Source of the DNA: Diploscapter coronatus
Lineage: Eukaryota; Nematoda; Chromadorea; Rhabditida; Rhabditidae
NCBI GenBank assembly: GCA_964036155.1
Contig: OZ038422.1
Location: 51,607,201 to 51,671,200 of the forward strand
Length of the DNA stretch: 64,000 nucleotides
Direction: 5' to 3'
The notes beneath the pieces were generated by a model. That model was not told the DNA's origin and did no database searches. It saw nothing but the letters and a program-made list of their open reading frames with translations. This document shows positions 24,901 through 38,496 of the stretch, in pieces (positions within the stretch are counted from its first letter, which is position 1; each line of letters begins with the position of its first letter). Made by a program: the position numbers and the translations under genes.

Positions 24901-27900
24901 AAGCGATAATCGCAGGTGAATGGCCAATTTATGTATTTTGGGTGACCGTAGCGAAAACAACCCGGGTTTTTATTTGTAAATCAATTTATGGGTTTTCAGG
25001 ACCATACAAAATCTGAAAAATCTCGATTTTTCGTCTTGAAAATTCAAAATAATACCGACTCTTGAGCAAAATAGCGATTTTATAAATTTTTAAAAAAGTA
25101 ATTATTTTTCATCATTTGAAAGATCTTCTAAAATTATATTCAGTCGACCCTTTGTTATCTCGAATTTCGCTTATCATTATCCGGGGGTTTATTCTTTTCG
25201 TTTATCCTAAATCTTTCTTTTCTCTAGACTCTCCAATTTATTCCACTTTCTCCGCGCGGCTGGCATCAGTTCGGGAAATTTGTGATGACAGGCATAATTA
25301 CACAATTGTTAAATTGTTAAGTATCGAGGTTGGAAGTGATGGGATATCGGGATTAAGGTCGGGCTATCAAAGGTGGCATTGATAAAATTTAATATAACCA
25401 AGCCAAGTCCCTATAGAATTGGCATCACCAATATATGTTTTAGAGTCAAAATAGAGAATCGTCCTGCGAGCGACGAACTGATATATTGACAAGATTGGGG
25501 TTTAAAATTGGACATGCGATGAATTGAAACTTATTTATGAAATTTATATAGAAAGCAATATGAGAAATCAGTCATTTCGAAAAATTTACAAAATTATCAT
25601 TTTAGACTGAAGCATACATGATAAATCGACGAGTGTTCAAAATCGACATTTCGAGTTGATCATCCTATCAAAAATGTCTTTCAGAAGGCTAATTTCTATA
25701 ACAAATTGCAGGCAATTTATGGGAATAAAATTTGCCAAAGAACGGTATAAAAACTAAAAATGTAAACTTTCCAGCATAAAATGATGTCTAAATCATTCGA
25801 GTCTCAAATTCATTAATTCTTTTCATTCTCTTTTCTTATCTTTTGTCTCAACTTGTTGCGATTGACCGACCGCATCTGGCTAATAGGCCATGACATGACG
25901 ACAATCCGGGGAATCTCGAATAGAGAGGAGAAGATATATGATATCCAAACATATGGTTTTGATAAGATAAATAGGAACCCGAGATCGGGATTTAGAAATT
26001 AAGAGTTAATGAATAAATGAGGCTAGAAATTTTTAAATCTTGAATCCTTAGACTACGATTAGTTCTGGGCCTGGTCTGTTATCATAAGCTCTAAAATTTT
26101 CGAAAAAAATCGAATAAATTTTTAAAAATGCAGAAATCATAAGAATTTTGAAATAGTACGTGTTTGCATCTCAGCTATGATATCTAAGATTTGCAAATAT
26201 TCAGTCTAAAAAGATTAAAACGATCACCTCTAATGCATATATCATATTAGTTGCGAAACAATGTTATTTCTGCAAAATATTCCATGATGAAATGAGAGCT
26301 AATGTGTTTTGCAAAGGAATGAGAATAATACCTCACTTATGCTCACATTCTTGTAGTCTCGCATCTGTTTCTGATTGGTCTAGTGTGTTCATAAAAAGCC
26401 GAGATATTTCAAAAACTCATGTGGATAAAATGTAATAGTTCAATAATCAAGTTATCATACGACTCAACATTTCATGGGATAAATAATGAATTTAATGAAA
26501 TTTGTGGAATTAGAAGAACTACTAAGTCGAAAACAGCCACTCTACAATCTTCTAAAAGTGCTAAATTCCTAGAATTTTACATTATTCTAAAGGTATATCA
26601 TTTTGTTCTCATATAATTCAATATAATATTTCATGGGGTAAATATTGGATTTGATAAAAACTAGCTAAACCAAGGCAGTTACTGAATCTTAATTTTATAG
26701 AAACATCTGAAATGAGCGATTCTATATAATTTCTAAATATACTAAATGCCTGAAATTCTGATATAAATATAAGAGCATTTATGGGCAATATTGTAATTTC
26801 TGGCAAACATTTAGTCTATCAAAAGGAACAGCCCCACTACCACGACACAGTGCAGTCATTGACAAATGCTCGGAAATTGGATATGCTGTGAGGGGAGGAA
26901 GGAAATTAATAGAAAGAATAGTGACCACGAGAAGAGGTAAAATAATGCTCGAGGACTAAAAAATAGTCGCAGCGCGCCTAATTTGCTCGCGCAAGACGTC
27001 TGACTGGGTGGCCGGCAAGGAAATGAATATACGAAAGCCAGAAAATGGCTAAAAAGCCAAAAAGAGCTGACGTTTTCTCGGAAATGTACGAAATATAAAA
27101 GAAAAATCTCGGGCACAAATAAATATTGGTCAAGACAGCTTTATTCGCCAAAAATATTTCAAACAACCAAATTCGAAAAAAATAAATCTGAGAAATTAAC
27201 CCTTTTTATATGGAGAATAAGAACAAAAAAGTATTTTTCCAAGATCATTATATCAAAAAAAAAATGTGCAAAAATGATCCCGGATTATCCATATCTATGT
27301 CTCAAAATATTTGCGTTTTCATTCAAAAGAGAACCCGGAAACTTCCTATTTGCGAAATGAAAGAATAACAGAGGATTTGTCATGTAACGAAGTAATGAAG
27401 AGTGAATAAATGAACAGCCAAAAATGGGCCTCGAATCGCTGGGAGCGTTGTGCAATTTTAATTAGGCCAAATGCGCGCATTCAGAACAATGGAAATCCAA
27501 ATTGGACCGATGAAACTACATAGCATGAGGAAAAATATTTGAATTTTTGAAATCGGTTTCAAAATTTGAGCTCATATTTTGATGTAGAGTTGATTACTTG
27601 GAACGGTATAAAAATTAACGTAAAATGATTTTAGGGTTGAAATAAGTTTCAGAAAGAACTATCGCCAACAATTAATTCGGATCGTCAATAAGTTAGGTGT
27701 TATTGGTGAATTTAGCAAAGAAATTAAAATTCCAGATTTAGGTTTAAAAAAAAATTAGGTCAACAATAAATTAAGTTTGCTATTACTGACACCGCCCGAA
27801 CTTCACTATAAATACTAATTAGAATAAAAAATGGAAGAAGCAAACTCCTTCAAAACGTTTACAATCCGTGCATAATTACAACTTCAAGTTGGATGTCCAG

Positions 27901-30900
27901 AGCTCGGAAAACAAGCGCTGAATATTCTAAGATCTCTCCATTCAGTGTTACTTTTACTAACATTCTTCCCTTTATCCATAAAAACTTCAAGCAACTAAAA
28001 TCAGGCTCTCTTCAAAGGTGCTAATTTATTTTTCCTGACGCATAATTCGGAGTAGTCAAACAAATATTCATGCACCGTCATAATCTAATCACAAAAAATA
28101 ATTGCTATACTGGGAAGTTCCGGATTTTTTTTGCTAATAATAGGCATGGATGAGATATTTTAGGATGGACATCAAACATCAAAGAAAATACACGAGAAAA
28201 AGAGGAATTTTGTGAAAACGTTAATCTGCTTTTCTTCAGTTCCAAAATCGAGGATGCGCTCTCTAAAAATCGGGCTTTCTTTTAAAATAAAAAAGATCGA
28301 ACTAATGAATATTCGCGGTTGAATTCGGTTTCAAACAAAATCTAGCCAAATCATAGTGTTTGAGAACTGATACTGAATTGGTGGACAGCATTTTTCACGA
28401 AAAATTATCTTGATTTCTGCTACATCCGTTGATACTGATAGCTTCTTTTCTCAAGGTTCTTTGGACCCTTTCGATATTTTATTCAGAGCACTTTCTTTGG
28501 ATAAATTGCCACATTCATTAAAAATTGAGGTGTTCTGAGATTACGAAAATTATTTTCAAAGTAAAATTTTCCCCTGACCATTATTTATCTTCCTTTGATT
28601 TATTAGACTACATAGACTTCACTTTTATTCAACTATCTCCACAGAGAATCTCGTTTTTCATTGTGTCAAGAAGTTAGCCTCACTCTCGCCATAGATGAAA
28701 CATTATGCTAATTATTGCTTTAGAAAATTGCGATATAAAACTGGTTTCTTTCAGGTAGTAAAGCGAAAATAATAAGGTCAAATTTCCGCAACTCGACTTT
28801 TCTTGAAGCATAAATCGTCGCCAAGATCAATAACTTCATATCAAATTTGGAAAAAAAACAAAGCTGAATCAAAACTTTTCCAAAGACAATCTTCAAAGAA
28901 AAAAACTTAAAATTAGCACTGATTTATTAAATTTTATCGTCTCTATGAAAGTTTAAAAATTTTGAAGCTTTGAAATTGCCCTGTAAAACGAGGTTACTCC
29001 CAGTGAAAAACCGCTCTCCAAATTGTCATTGGCTTTTTCTCCGTTTCGACTATAATATTGGCTTTCGAATGGCAATTATTCAGCATGAGTTGTCAATTTT
29101 GCTGGCCTTATTTCGTTACTTCTCGCATTCGCGTCCTCTCGAAGTCTCGTTTCTTTGTCGTCTTTTTCTGTTGTTTTCGTTGTTGTCTTGTTGTGTTGTT
29201 CGTTGACATTCCTCTATTTCGGCAAGTGTCTTTCCTTTTCCCCTAACACTCATTCAAGCATTCACTTTGTAAACCGCGAGCGAGCGCACTTGAACTTTTG
29301 CAGACGTAACCCCTTGCAGCAACGATTTTACTCGAATACAAGTGCCATTTTCATTCATCGATGAAAAATCAACCATTTTTGATCAGGCGTAAAGTTGGCC
29401 GTATAAAATAGACCGTAAAGTCTCATCATGTAAAATTGCCCATTTTTTACGTTCACAAATAGTAGCCCATCTTCAAAATAGGTTCATCAAAGCATCGCTA
29501 TAAAAATCGCTAATTATTCGGGGAAAAGTTTGAAAAAATGATTTCTTACAATGATTCAAAAAGTGACCCTGTCGTACGGTCTTGTAAACATCACTCACGT
29601 TCTTTCTGAGGAATAAAGGTAATTTTTAGTGAATCACAAAAAATAACCCACGATGACTGTTTTGTCATTCGGTGACATCTGTTTGATAGATGTCTGCAAA
29701 AGAATGAATGATAACTTTTTGATATGATATTTATGGGAGGTATCTCAAGCATGCTGTCTACTACGTTACTGCAGAAAAGACATCCCTAGCTTTCTTGAGG
29801 TCTGCATGAAAAATCAACCCTTTTTAAACCCATAAAAAGTGATTGATTTGACTTGATAGGCTAGTAGTGACTGGCGTAAATGACAAACCAATTGGTATTT
29901 TTAATTGCATCTTAATTAAAGAGTATGACTTAACAAATATAAACTTAAAGCCCTAGTACGATAATTTATAAATTTTATCCAATTATTTAATCCAACGAAC
30001 TAAATCATCTTCAAGTTTTCCAAATTCCCCAAATTTCTGAAACTTAACTGTAAGAAAGTTCTAAAGTTTCATGCCACTTTTGTTAATGCATATTACGCTA
30101 TTTATAAGTTAGCATAAAAAGTCGCATAAAAGGATTCGATTCGTTTGATTCAAAGATCGAATTACCTCATGCGGTTAGAATTGACAACAACCGGAATTGA
30201 AAGCCGATTAACCGAAAGTTGATTGAAAAACTGAATGACGTTTCAACGTCCCCTTTAAAACGGATTCATTGTTTTCATTCATAAAAAGAAGTTTTCTGTA
30301 AAAGCAACCCAAATCACTCTCACGAATTTGTAAAATTCACCCGATTGAAGGCTAGGGAATAAGAAGAGAAAAACAAAAATTTCCTCTAATTTTACAGGAG
30401 GATATAAAAAGAGATACCAAACAATAAATTTCAATACAATGACTAACAGGATCAAATATGAACTCACCTTAAAGTGTTTCATTAACTTTTGCTCAATTAT
30501 TTCGTAAGTTACATTCATTTTAATCCAATTTTCTAAATTGTGTTTTGCCCCAGAAAATAAGATACCAAGCAATCTTGTATCCATCTAGATTTACGTATAT
30601 CGAATGAATGAATAACTACGAAAACATGGCATCATGATACCGGTTACTCGGACGACTTCAATGTTGATGTAATAACAATTCGGTTCATTCCATTCATAGC
30701 TAAATTGGGAGACAAAGATGGGAATGTACTTTTTCGATAAAATAACTATTTTAGTAATCTAAAACTTACAAAAAAAAATCCGTAGAAATTATATTTATCT
30801 TGTCAGAACTTTCCATATGACCACTTTCCTTGGATCAAACTATGAAAGTCCAACTATTCTGACATATTTGAACAACCGAAGATGACAAGTCTATTTTTAA

Positions 30901-33380
30901 AATTTTATGATATTTTGAAACGGTCCAAATAATTTACAGAAATCTTATAATTTCGCTGTAACTTTCCCGAATAACCCGATTCTTTATCTTTAACTTTGTA
31001 AGCATAGTTATTTTTCTGTGTTCGGACAATCAAAGATCCCTGAAAAAGACGCAAAACAAAACTAGCGCATAGTTTTGCATTCTCCATTTTGGGTAATTAA
31101 ATAAACTTCGATTAAAAAGCAGGTATTTTCTGCATTCTTTCGCAATTTATTGCAAAATACTTTGATTCCTAACTCGTCAATGTTTACTGCCAAATCTTAC
31201 GGAGATTTTATCGCTTTATGCTGACGAAAGAAGCATCATGTTTGACGTATTGAAGAAATTTGTTACACAAAGTCAAAACTTGCTCTTTACAAAATTTATT
31301 TAGAAAAATTATTGTTTTAAACTAAATATGTTTCAAAGTTTAAAATATCGAAACTTAATCATTTAAAAATATCCCCCAAACCGATATAGCCTTTATCGTC
31401 AAATTTCATAGTCAAAATAATAAGTTTTTTTTTAGATAAGTTTTAATTAGTGCTTACGACAGGCACAAAATATTCTGTTCGACATATTTTCAAATAGAAT
31501 TAATCCTAAATGTTCAAGTCACTTGGGTTGTTTTCCAAGTCCATAAAGCGAGTAGGAAAACACATCGATTGGTTTGCAGATGATACTTGATCGCTTCTTC
31601 TCATGGTTGATGACCAATTTGAAGCTAAAACGTCATCATACGCAAATTTACCACACATAATTCGATCATGAGCCAAAACACTTAAAAATCCATCCTCTTC
31701 AAACTACCATAAATGATTGGCCAGACTATTTTGAGGATGAAAACGAGGCTTTGACAGGAAAAAGCAACTTATTTATAAATTAGCATGGCACAGAGTTTAT
31801 CTCTTGGAAAAATAAACGAGATTAAAAATGGTGATAAACAACTTTTTCTCAATGCACAGTTAAGAAGGACAAAGGCAATGTCCTTCAAAAGAATACGAAT
31901 AATCATTTCGTGGGCATAGAAGTTTACGAAATACTATTAAAATTCCAAGGACAATTTTCTCGCCTAACTATTTCATTAAATCCCGTCGTAGTTTTCGATT
32001 TACTATGAATCGATGAATTGTATAAGATATTTTTCAAGACATCCTTCTTTCAATGAAGCTACGAGAGAACAAGCTATTTTTGATGAGACTAGGACAAGAA
32101 TGTCACATTAGTATTAGTAAGCCGCATCATAATGAAATAGTGTAAAACAGTCTACGCTTACACTGATAAGCAGATCTCACTACTGATAATTAAGTGATTA
32201 GACAAAAGATGATACAAATCAATCAGGATCAAGGTTCTAACGAATTAGGGAGAATTTTTTTGAGGTGATTCTTTTTCAAAGTACAAGTACAAATCTTAAT
32301 TATGTTTTTAATGTCAGATAAAAATTGAATATTAATATCTTATCGTCAAGATCAGGGTTCTAACAAGTTAGTAAGTATTTAAGAAACGGCTATCTTCAAT
32401 AACAATGGCTTTTTCAAAAAACAGTTAAAAACCAGCATAAAGTAACCTTTTCTGATATTTTTGGTTCAAAAGCAGCGCCGCAAAGGCAATAAAAATCAAC
32501 GAGGGGTTACAATGTAAAGTATGTTCGTCTCACGCTGAGTGCGGCTTCTAATGATGCTGAATTAGTAAGGAATGAAAAAGTGCCTTTTTTTTTACAAATA
32601 TGCGACATTTTTAACCATACTACATGTAAGAATGATCATGATCATTTTTGAAAATATATGATCATTAAAAAGGCTTTTTGAAATTTTCAAAATCATCATA
32701 ATTATTTTGAATTGAATACTATCCTCCCTCCATCTAACCCAAATAGTGAAGAAAATAGAAATGTTAATTTTTTAAAAGTCCGGAAACTTATTGAGTAATC
32801 CAGTAACTTCCACGAAAAATATCATCATTTTCTGACAGATTATATTCTTACAAAACATCCCCTATCGTTTTTCTACTCCCGATCCTCCCCTCGCTTTTAT
32901 TCTGTATGTTAGTCATTAACCTTGAATGCCATAATATGATAGGTTCAAGTTCGTCCTATCTATCGCTTATTGTGATTAGGTTTGGAATTCCCGCAGAAAA
33001 CGGGGAAATATGATGTGAATTTTAGAGACAAAGACATTTCTACGCTTTTGATGGGCTTTTGCCTCATACCCACTTAGAAGGGTGTGCCTAACTGAATACA
33101 ATGAGAAAAACAGTTCCTTCCCTTCCTCTCTCTATCGCGCAATAAGTAAAATGCAAGCAGCTTCAAGGTTAAGCGAAGAGACGTTAGAAGCATCCTTCTC
33201 TCTTTCACACTCTCTCGCTGTCTTCTGCTATTTCTCTTTCTCAATTAAAAATAGCACAGGGAACTGAGAGAAGGTAGAGAAGACATGGCATTGTTCAACG
33301 GCATTTGAAAGATCTATAGAAAAAGCGAGGGGCGGGACCGAATTCTTCACTTCTAACTATCTAACGAGGGGAAAGTAGCG
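18972..33380. other. 14-kb stretch between par-1 and the collagen gene without a supportable gene
   Basis: I found no chain of exons with consistent phase on either strand. All open frames are short and lack splice context or recognisable protein. Purine-rich patches (19,900-20,230; 24,540-24,900) and pyrimidine-rich patches (29,100-29,290; 33,110-33,240) occur. They resemble the promoter-like block at 13.6 kb and could be distal regulatory DNA of par-1 or the collagen. One short palindromic element lies at 22,779-22,842. Undetected non-coding 5' exons of par-1 are possible. Confidence 0.45.
22779..22842. mobile_element. Short palindromic element with CAGGGCTGTTGG ends
   Basis: A 64-bp GC-rich island in AT-rich DNA starts with CAGGGCTGTTGG and ends with the exact reverse complement CCAACAGCCCTG. 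The middle is CG-rich (CTCCGCTGGGTCGGGTCG). Terminal inverted repeats of this kind are typical of miniature non-autonomous DNA transposons. No second copy was seen in the window. Confidence 0.5.
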
Positions 33381-33385
33381 CTTCA

Positions 33386-33393
33386 TATAAAAG
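33386..33393 (+). promoter_or_regulatory. TATA box of the collagen gene
   Basis: TATAAAAG lies 52 bases before the collagen start codon, followed by a short C-rich leader (CACCAACTTCCACCTCA). Strong TATA boxes are common in front of worm cuticle collagen genes. Confidence 0.75.
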
Positions 33394-33437
33394 GAAGCGC
33401 GTCTCGACCCAACCTCCTCACACCAACTTCCACCTCA

Positions 33438-36400
33438 ATGGATCTTGAGCATCGCATCAAGGTAAGAATTTTTTTTTTTTTTAAATAAATTACCAATTGT
33501 CAGTAAGAGCTTGATTTGATTAGAATAGTAACTATTTTTGGCAGTGCATTTAAATTTTACCTTCGTTAGAAGCATAGAAAGTTAGCTGTCCAGTATTTAC
33601 TTTCTCAAAATTCAAGTTCTGTTTCAAAATATTCGTAATCAACTAGGGATTCAAGAGTTCTTTAATCAGCGGGCTAAATCAGGATAGGAATAATATGATC
33701 ATCATGCTAACTCATTCGACCACCAAGCGATTTTCCACAATTTGCAGGCCTACCGCTTCGTGGCCTACTCGGCCGTGACCTTCTCGGTCGTCGCCGTTCT
33801 GGCCGTATGCGTCACCCTGCCGATGGTCTACAACTACGTCCATCACATCAAGAAGAACATGCAGCACGAGATGCAGTTCTGCAAAGTACGACTTTTAAAC
33901 CATTACAAAACCTAGGGGAGCACTTTCGCCAGTCGAAAATAAAAATAGCGGTTAAGTCACAGGGGTTTCCGACAATAGTTTCCCTATGACTGAATATAAT
34001 TAAATTTCAAATTTGAACTAATTTAATGATTCCAGGGCTCCGCCAAGGACATCTGGTCGGAGGTCAACGAGCTCAAGGCTGCCGCCTCCTCCAACAGGAC
34101 TGCTCGTCAGGTTGGGACTTTGGAATTTAGAACTTTATTTGCAAAACCTTTTGCAATTGCTTATCGCCAACGCCATGCGTCATTTATGTCGAATTATCCC
34201 ATGCGCGTTCTCCACCTTTTCTCAGATCGTCTTCAGCCATCATCCTGAGCGCTCCCAATGATATCTCATTCTCATCTAATTCAATCATCCTTTCTAACTC
34301 CAACTTCTTTTTCGATAAAGTTCAACTCGAAATTTACATCCCATAATTGCAGGCTGGCTACGACAGCGGTGTGAGCGGAGGATCTGCCTCGGCTGGCGGA
34401 TGCGAGGCTTGCTGCAGCGGCGGAGGGGCTGGACCGGTAAGCGATTCTAACTCAAAGGCTGTCTGGTCGTATACAATAAGTGTATGGTACTGTAGCAAAG
34501 TTGATATGGTTCTCCGTGTAAATCTTGCTACAGAACTTGGCACCTGTCTTATTCGACTCTTGACAACACACAATTCAACCAACATTTTTATGATTCGATA
34601 AATTTCAGGCTGGACCCCCAGGGTGATTAATTCTACCTTATTCAATTTCTAGCGAGTTTTTAAATCCTTAATTTTCATATTTCAGAACTCCCGGTATGCG
34701 ATATTCCTAGTCAAGTTATTCCTCTGATAAGTTATAATTCAATTTTCGAATTATGGTTTATCCGAGTGTGTCTAATTTGACTCTGAATAATTCGACAATT
34801 TAAGGACGTCCCGGAAACGTAAGATCGAAATACTCGAAAATCATGGTTTAATCGGAATAATTTCAGCCCGGAGCCCCTGGAATGCCTGGACAAGTACGTA
34901 AAATTTCGGCCAAAATATACTGAAGAGCCAAAATCGTATTCGATGACACTATTTTCTGGAAATAATTTCTATCATGAAAAGAAAAAAAATGAATTTCTCG
35001 TGAGAGTTCAAATGATTTTAGCCCGGAAAGCCCCCGAGCGGTGCTTGCCCCGAATACAATCCACCACCGTGCAAGCCATGCCCACAGGGACCACCGTAAG
35101 TCGATATAGTTGTCATTTTTGGGAATGAGTAAGGGTAGTAAGCTGAATACCACATGTGCTAATTGCATTCATAAAATAGTAGCACATACCGCAATAGTGT
35201 CTACTTACTACTTTCATTACTTGTCTCATTTTCCACAAACTATTTATTTATTTATGTCATTTCAGAGGACCACCAGGCCCCGTGAGTTGGCTTCAGACTT
35301 CGTTGCCTATTTTTCTCTCGTATTTCGTTTTAAAAAGTCAAAAAAAAATTCAACTTTTGATATCTAAAAATTGCGTACTGAGAGAGAAAGACGGTTTTAA
35401 AAGCAAGCAAATGAATGAATGAATGAATGACCTGAACGGTTCCAGAACGGACCCCCAGGTGACAACGGCGGCCCAGGAAACCCAGGAAACCCAGGACAAG
35501 ATGGCGTAAGTTTCAATATTTAAAAGCTTAGGACGTTTCCACAATTTGTGCATTTTAGGCCCCAGGAACTCCAGATAAGCGTTTCAGATTTAAATTTTCA
35601 AGATTTAATGTGATATTATTAAATATCGCATTGTTTCTGACTCAAAATTAAATCTGATCTGCTTGTTTTAAGCAACAAAGGACCACCAGGAGTAAGAAGT
35701 CGTAATTTAAATACAAGAAACTAATCAATGTATTTTCAGAACCCAGGAAACCCAGTACGTTCATTCACTTACTATCTTTAATGGCAGTCCAGAATAGCAG
35801 ATCTTTTGACAAATAGACACATATATGTGTTTATCAAGTCTACCCTCTGCATTTCGAATACTATCCTAGTCTTGTTGTACAAATTCTGCCATTACCAAAT
35901 CACTAACTAGTAAAATAACGATTTTTCTAATTTCAGGGAGGCCCAGGGTACGTTCGACATTGCTTTTGAGAAATTCAGGACTGAAGAAGAATTTCCTGAA
36001 TTTTCAGAGAGCCAGGACAGCCCGGCCAGGATGCACCAGACCAGGGCGTCACCCCAGGAGAGCCAGGACGTAGGATTTAGAATTTTTTAAATCTTGAACC
36101 ATGAATTTATTGGTTAATTTTCAGCCGCCGGACCTCCAGTACGTTTAATCTCGACTTATAACTAGTAGAACGTGATCAATCATACTTTAAATAGCATAAT
36201 TATTGCTATTTGGCCATAGTTGATCATAATCTTTTTTTTTTAATATATAATATAATATATGAACCTTATTTATGTAATTTCAGGGACCCCCAGGAAACGT
36301 AAGAGAATTGCTTAATTTGAATAGCATAGATATTTCTAATTAATTGATTTTCAGCCAGGACAGCCCGGTATCTACTTCAATTCTAGACAATTTATCACGA

Positions 36401-37496
36401 ATTTGACGATATTATTTGGGATTAAATTTAGTCGAAAATAATATAGACTAAATTGGTGATAAATCGTCTATGAATAACGCAATTTAGGAGGACCAGGAAA
36501 CGAGTAAGAGATTTCGCTAAAATCCTAAAATAATCACTTAATTTTTCAGTGGTCAGCCCGGAGGACCTGGGTAAATTCGTTTAATACCTAAATTTTTCGT
36601 GCTCTATTTAATAACTTAATTTATAGACCGAAGGGACCACCAGTAAGAATTCTAATTATGCAGTTAACGCTAAATATTCGAATTAAAACTATACTTGCTA
36701 TCGTTTTAACTCGAATTAGTGTTGAATCTGGCATCAGATCATAATCTAATTCTTCCAGGGCCAACCAGGAAACCCCGGACCCGATGGGTAACATTTTAAT
36801 TCGTAGCTCCTGAATTAACGCAAAATAATTTCACCTAATTTCAGAAACCCAGGCCGTAAGTTTCTTAGCATAATTGCCTATCAACAATCAATAATAAACT
36901 ATTTTCTATACAGAAGCTGGTCAGCCTGGTCAGCCGGTATGTTGAAAATTCAGGCAACCTGGGAATGTAGTTGTATTACTGTCAAATTCTGATTAATGGA
37001 TGAAAATGAAAATAACACATTTTTACACACTCAAAATAAACAGGCGTGCATTGCAGTCATGCACATTGCTTTACGGACTTTGCAATATAATGAGCAGAGG
37101 TAAAAAAGAATAAGAAAGAGAGCAAGTGAAAGAATGGGAAGTTTTCTAATGCATATTTGTTCATTTTTGCGCGTATAAAATGTTCACTTTTCATTTTCAT
37201 TTAGGAATCGAACGGTCACAATGGTTGCATACGAAATAGTACTGTAAAAGAATTTTTCCGCACAATGATGTTTAGATGCAACTACTTTTCCAAATTGCCA
37301 AAAGGTTATTGATTAAGGGTATAACTCGGTAATTTTTAGGGAGGTCCCGGAGAGAAGGGCATCTGTCCCAAGTACTGCGCCATCGACGGAGGTTAGTAAA
37401 AAATAATTTCGAAAAAAAATGGACATTTTTAAACCTTTTTCCTAATTTTTATTGTCCATTTTAGGTGTCTTCTTCGAGGATGGAACTCGACGATAA
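33438..37496 (+). CDS. Cuticle collagen, 296 residues in 27 mostly tiny exons
   Basis: A structural collagen of the nematode cuticle. The exons are 33438-33461, 33748-33885, 34036-34110, 34353-34436, 34609-34622, 34686-34693, 34805-34818, 34867-34893, 35022-35095, 35266-35281, 35446-35505, 35559-35574, 35681-35691, 35740-35754, 35937-35947, 36008-36069, 36125-36138, 36284-36298, 36355-36367, 36488-36503, 36550-36570, 36627-36642, 36759-36787, 36845-36855, 36914-36936, 37340-37391 and 37465-37496. They total 891 bases and restore Gly-X-Y repeats. Features in order: N-terminal MDLEHRIKAYRF, a membrane/signal segment (residues 12-34), a conserved block ending RTARQ (processing-site like), Cys clusters (CEACC; CPEYNPPPCKPC), interrupted Gly-X-Y, and the C-terminal Cys pair in CPKYCAIDGGVFFEDGTRR. 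The length is normal for the family, but 26 introns are far more than the two or three usual in C. elegans. The intron at 35575-35680 starts with AT. The family is certain; which col gene it is cannot be told. Confidence 0.93.
35410..35430 (+). repeat. (ATGA)n microsatellite in a collagen intron
   Basis: About five ATGA units lie in tandem inside the intron before the exon at 35446-35505. It is a simple repeat with no visible role. Confidence 0.8.
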
Positions 37497-38206
37497 ATCA
37501 GGAAGAAGTGGGATTAAAAACCAAGAAAATTCCCTACATCAACTACGTAAACAACAGTACCTCGATTATATTATTATCGTTTTTGCTATATGCTCAATTT
37601 TTCAAGGAAAAATTTGCAAATTCATGCACGAGCCCTTCAGATCATATAATGATTTTTTTTAGAATAAAGTCATTTTATTCTAGATTTGTTGATTTTACCG
37701 CTAATAAGCGTTTAGAAAGTTATATTATATTTAAAACATTTTATCGTGATTGCTTTCATCGGGAATAAAAACAAAAATTAACACTTTAAAGTCTCATAAT
37801 TAGAGACCGCGCATGAACTTACCGTTTTGAGAATAAAGTCAAAAGTATTTTTCTAGAATTCTTTCATGTTAGAGTAGCTAATACAAAAAAAACCGCATGA
37901 AAAACAGATCAGTGTAGCCAAAGATATGAATTTCTAACGACGACGACGACTCGAAAACCCCTTTTTGCTTGGAAATTTTCGCAAGGAAAAAACGTGCCCT
38001 GCCTTATACGTAATACAACAAAGGCTATTTCAAAGGGAGAACGGCTTTGTAAGGACGTTTGTTTGAATTTCTTTGCTTGCTTCCGGAACATTCCAAAGTT
38101 TCTATGGGTTTTTATCATTCTCAGAATGATAGGCCACGTCCACTTTGCAATTTGAGCGCAAAAATCCATGAAACAAGTGTCAAATAGCTTTGCATTGCGC
38201 TATTTC
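37497..38206. other. Collagen 3' flank
   Basis: AT-rich DNA following the collagen stop codon. An AATAAA at 37671-37676, about 175 bases after the stop, may be the poly(A) signal. Nothing coding was seen. A short GAC repeat lies near 37,938. Confidence 0.4.
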
Positions 38207-38312
38207 AGCAAAAAATCACTTCGCAAAATTTCTAAAAATTTCTGAATATTTTAGCGAAATTGCCTTCCTTGACTTCGACTTCACAGAGTGGGCGGGACTT
38301 GCGCTCTCTAGT
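38207..38312 (+). repeat. Dispersed repeat, copy 1
   Basis: This 106-bp segment starts GCAAAAAATCACTTCG and ends with GAGTGGGCGGGACTTGCGCT. It recurs at 43009-43114 in the same orientation with few differences. The copies flank different sequences, so this is a dispersed repeat and not part of a tandem duplication. Confidence 0.75.
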
Positions 38313-38496
38313 TATAAAATCATATGTAGCAATTTGGCATATTGACTAGAAAGAAGACTGACATTTTTTATTATGTTTTGTGTTTAGATTTAGACAAATT
38401 ATTTATTTATGAACTAGGCTTATCACAAGCATATTTTATGAAAGAACATTTTTATTTTTCAAAGATCATTCATTGAGGTTAGAAATTTGACATTTA

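Noticed and set aside
34347..34601. 84-codon open frame over the collagen Cys-rich exon
   Set aside because: It is the collagen exon 34353-34436 read on into its intron.
35575..35680. Minor-class (U12) intron
   Set aside because: It starts ATAAGC, not ATATCC, and shows no TCCTTAAC-type branch sequence. Nematodes such as C. elegans lack the minor spliceosome.
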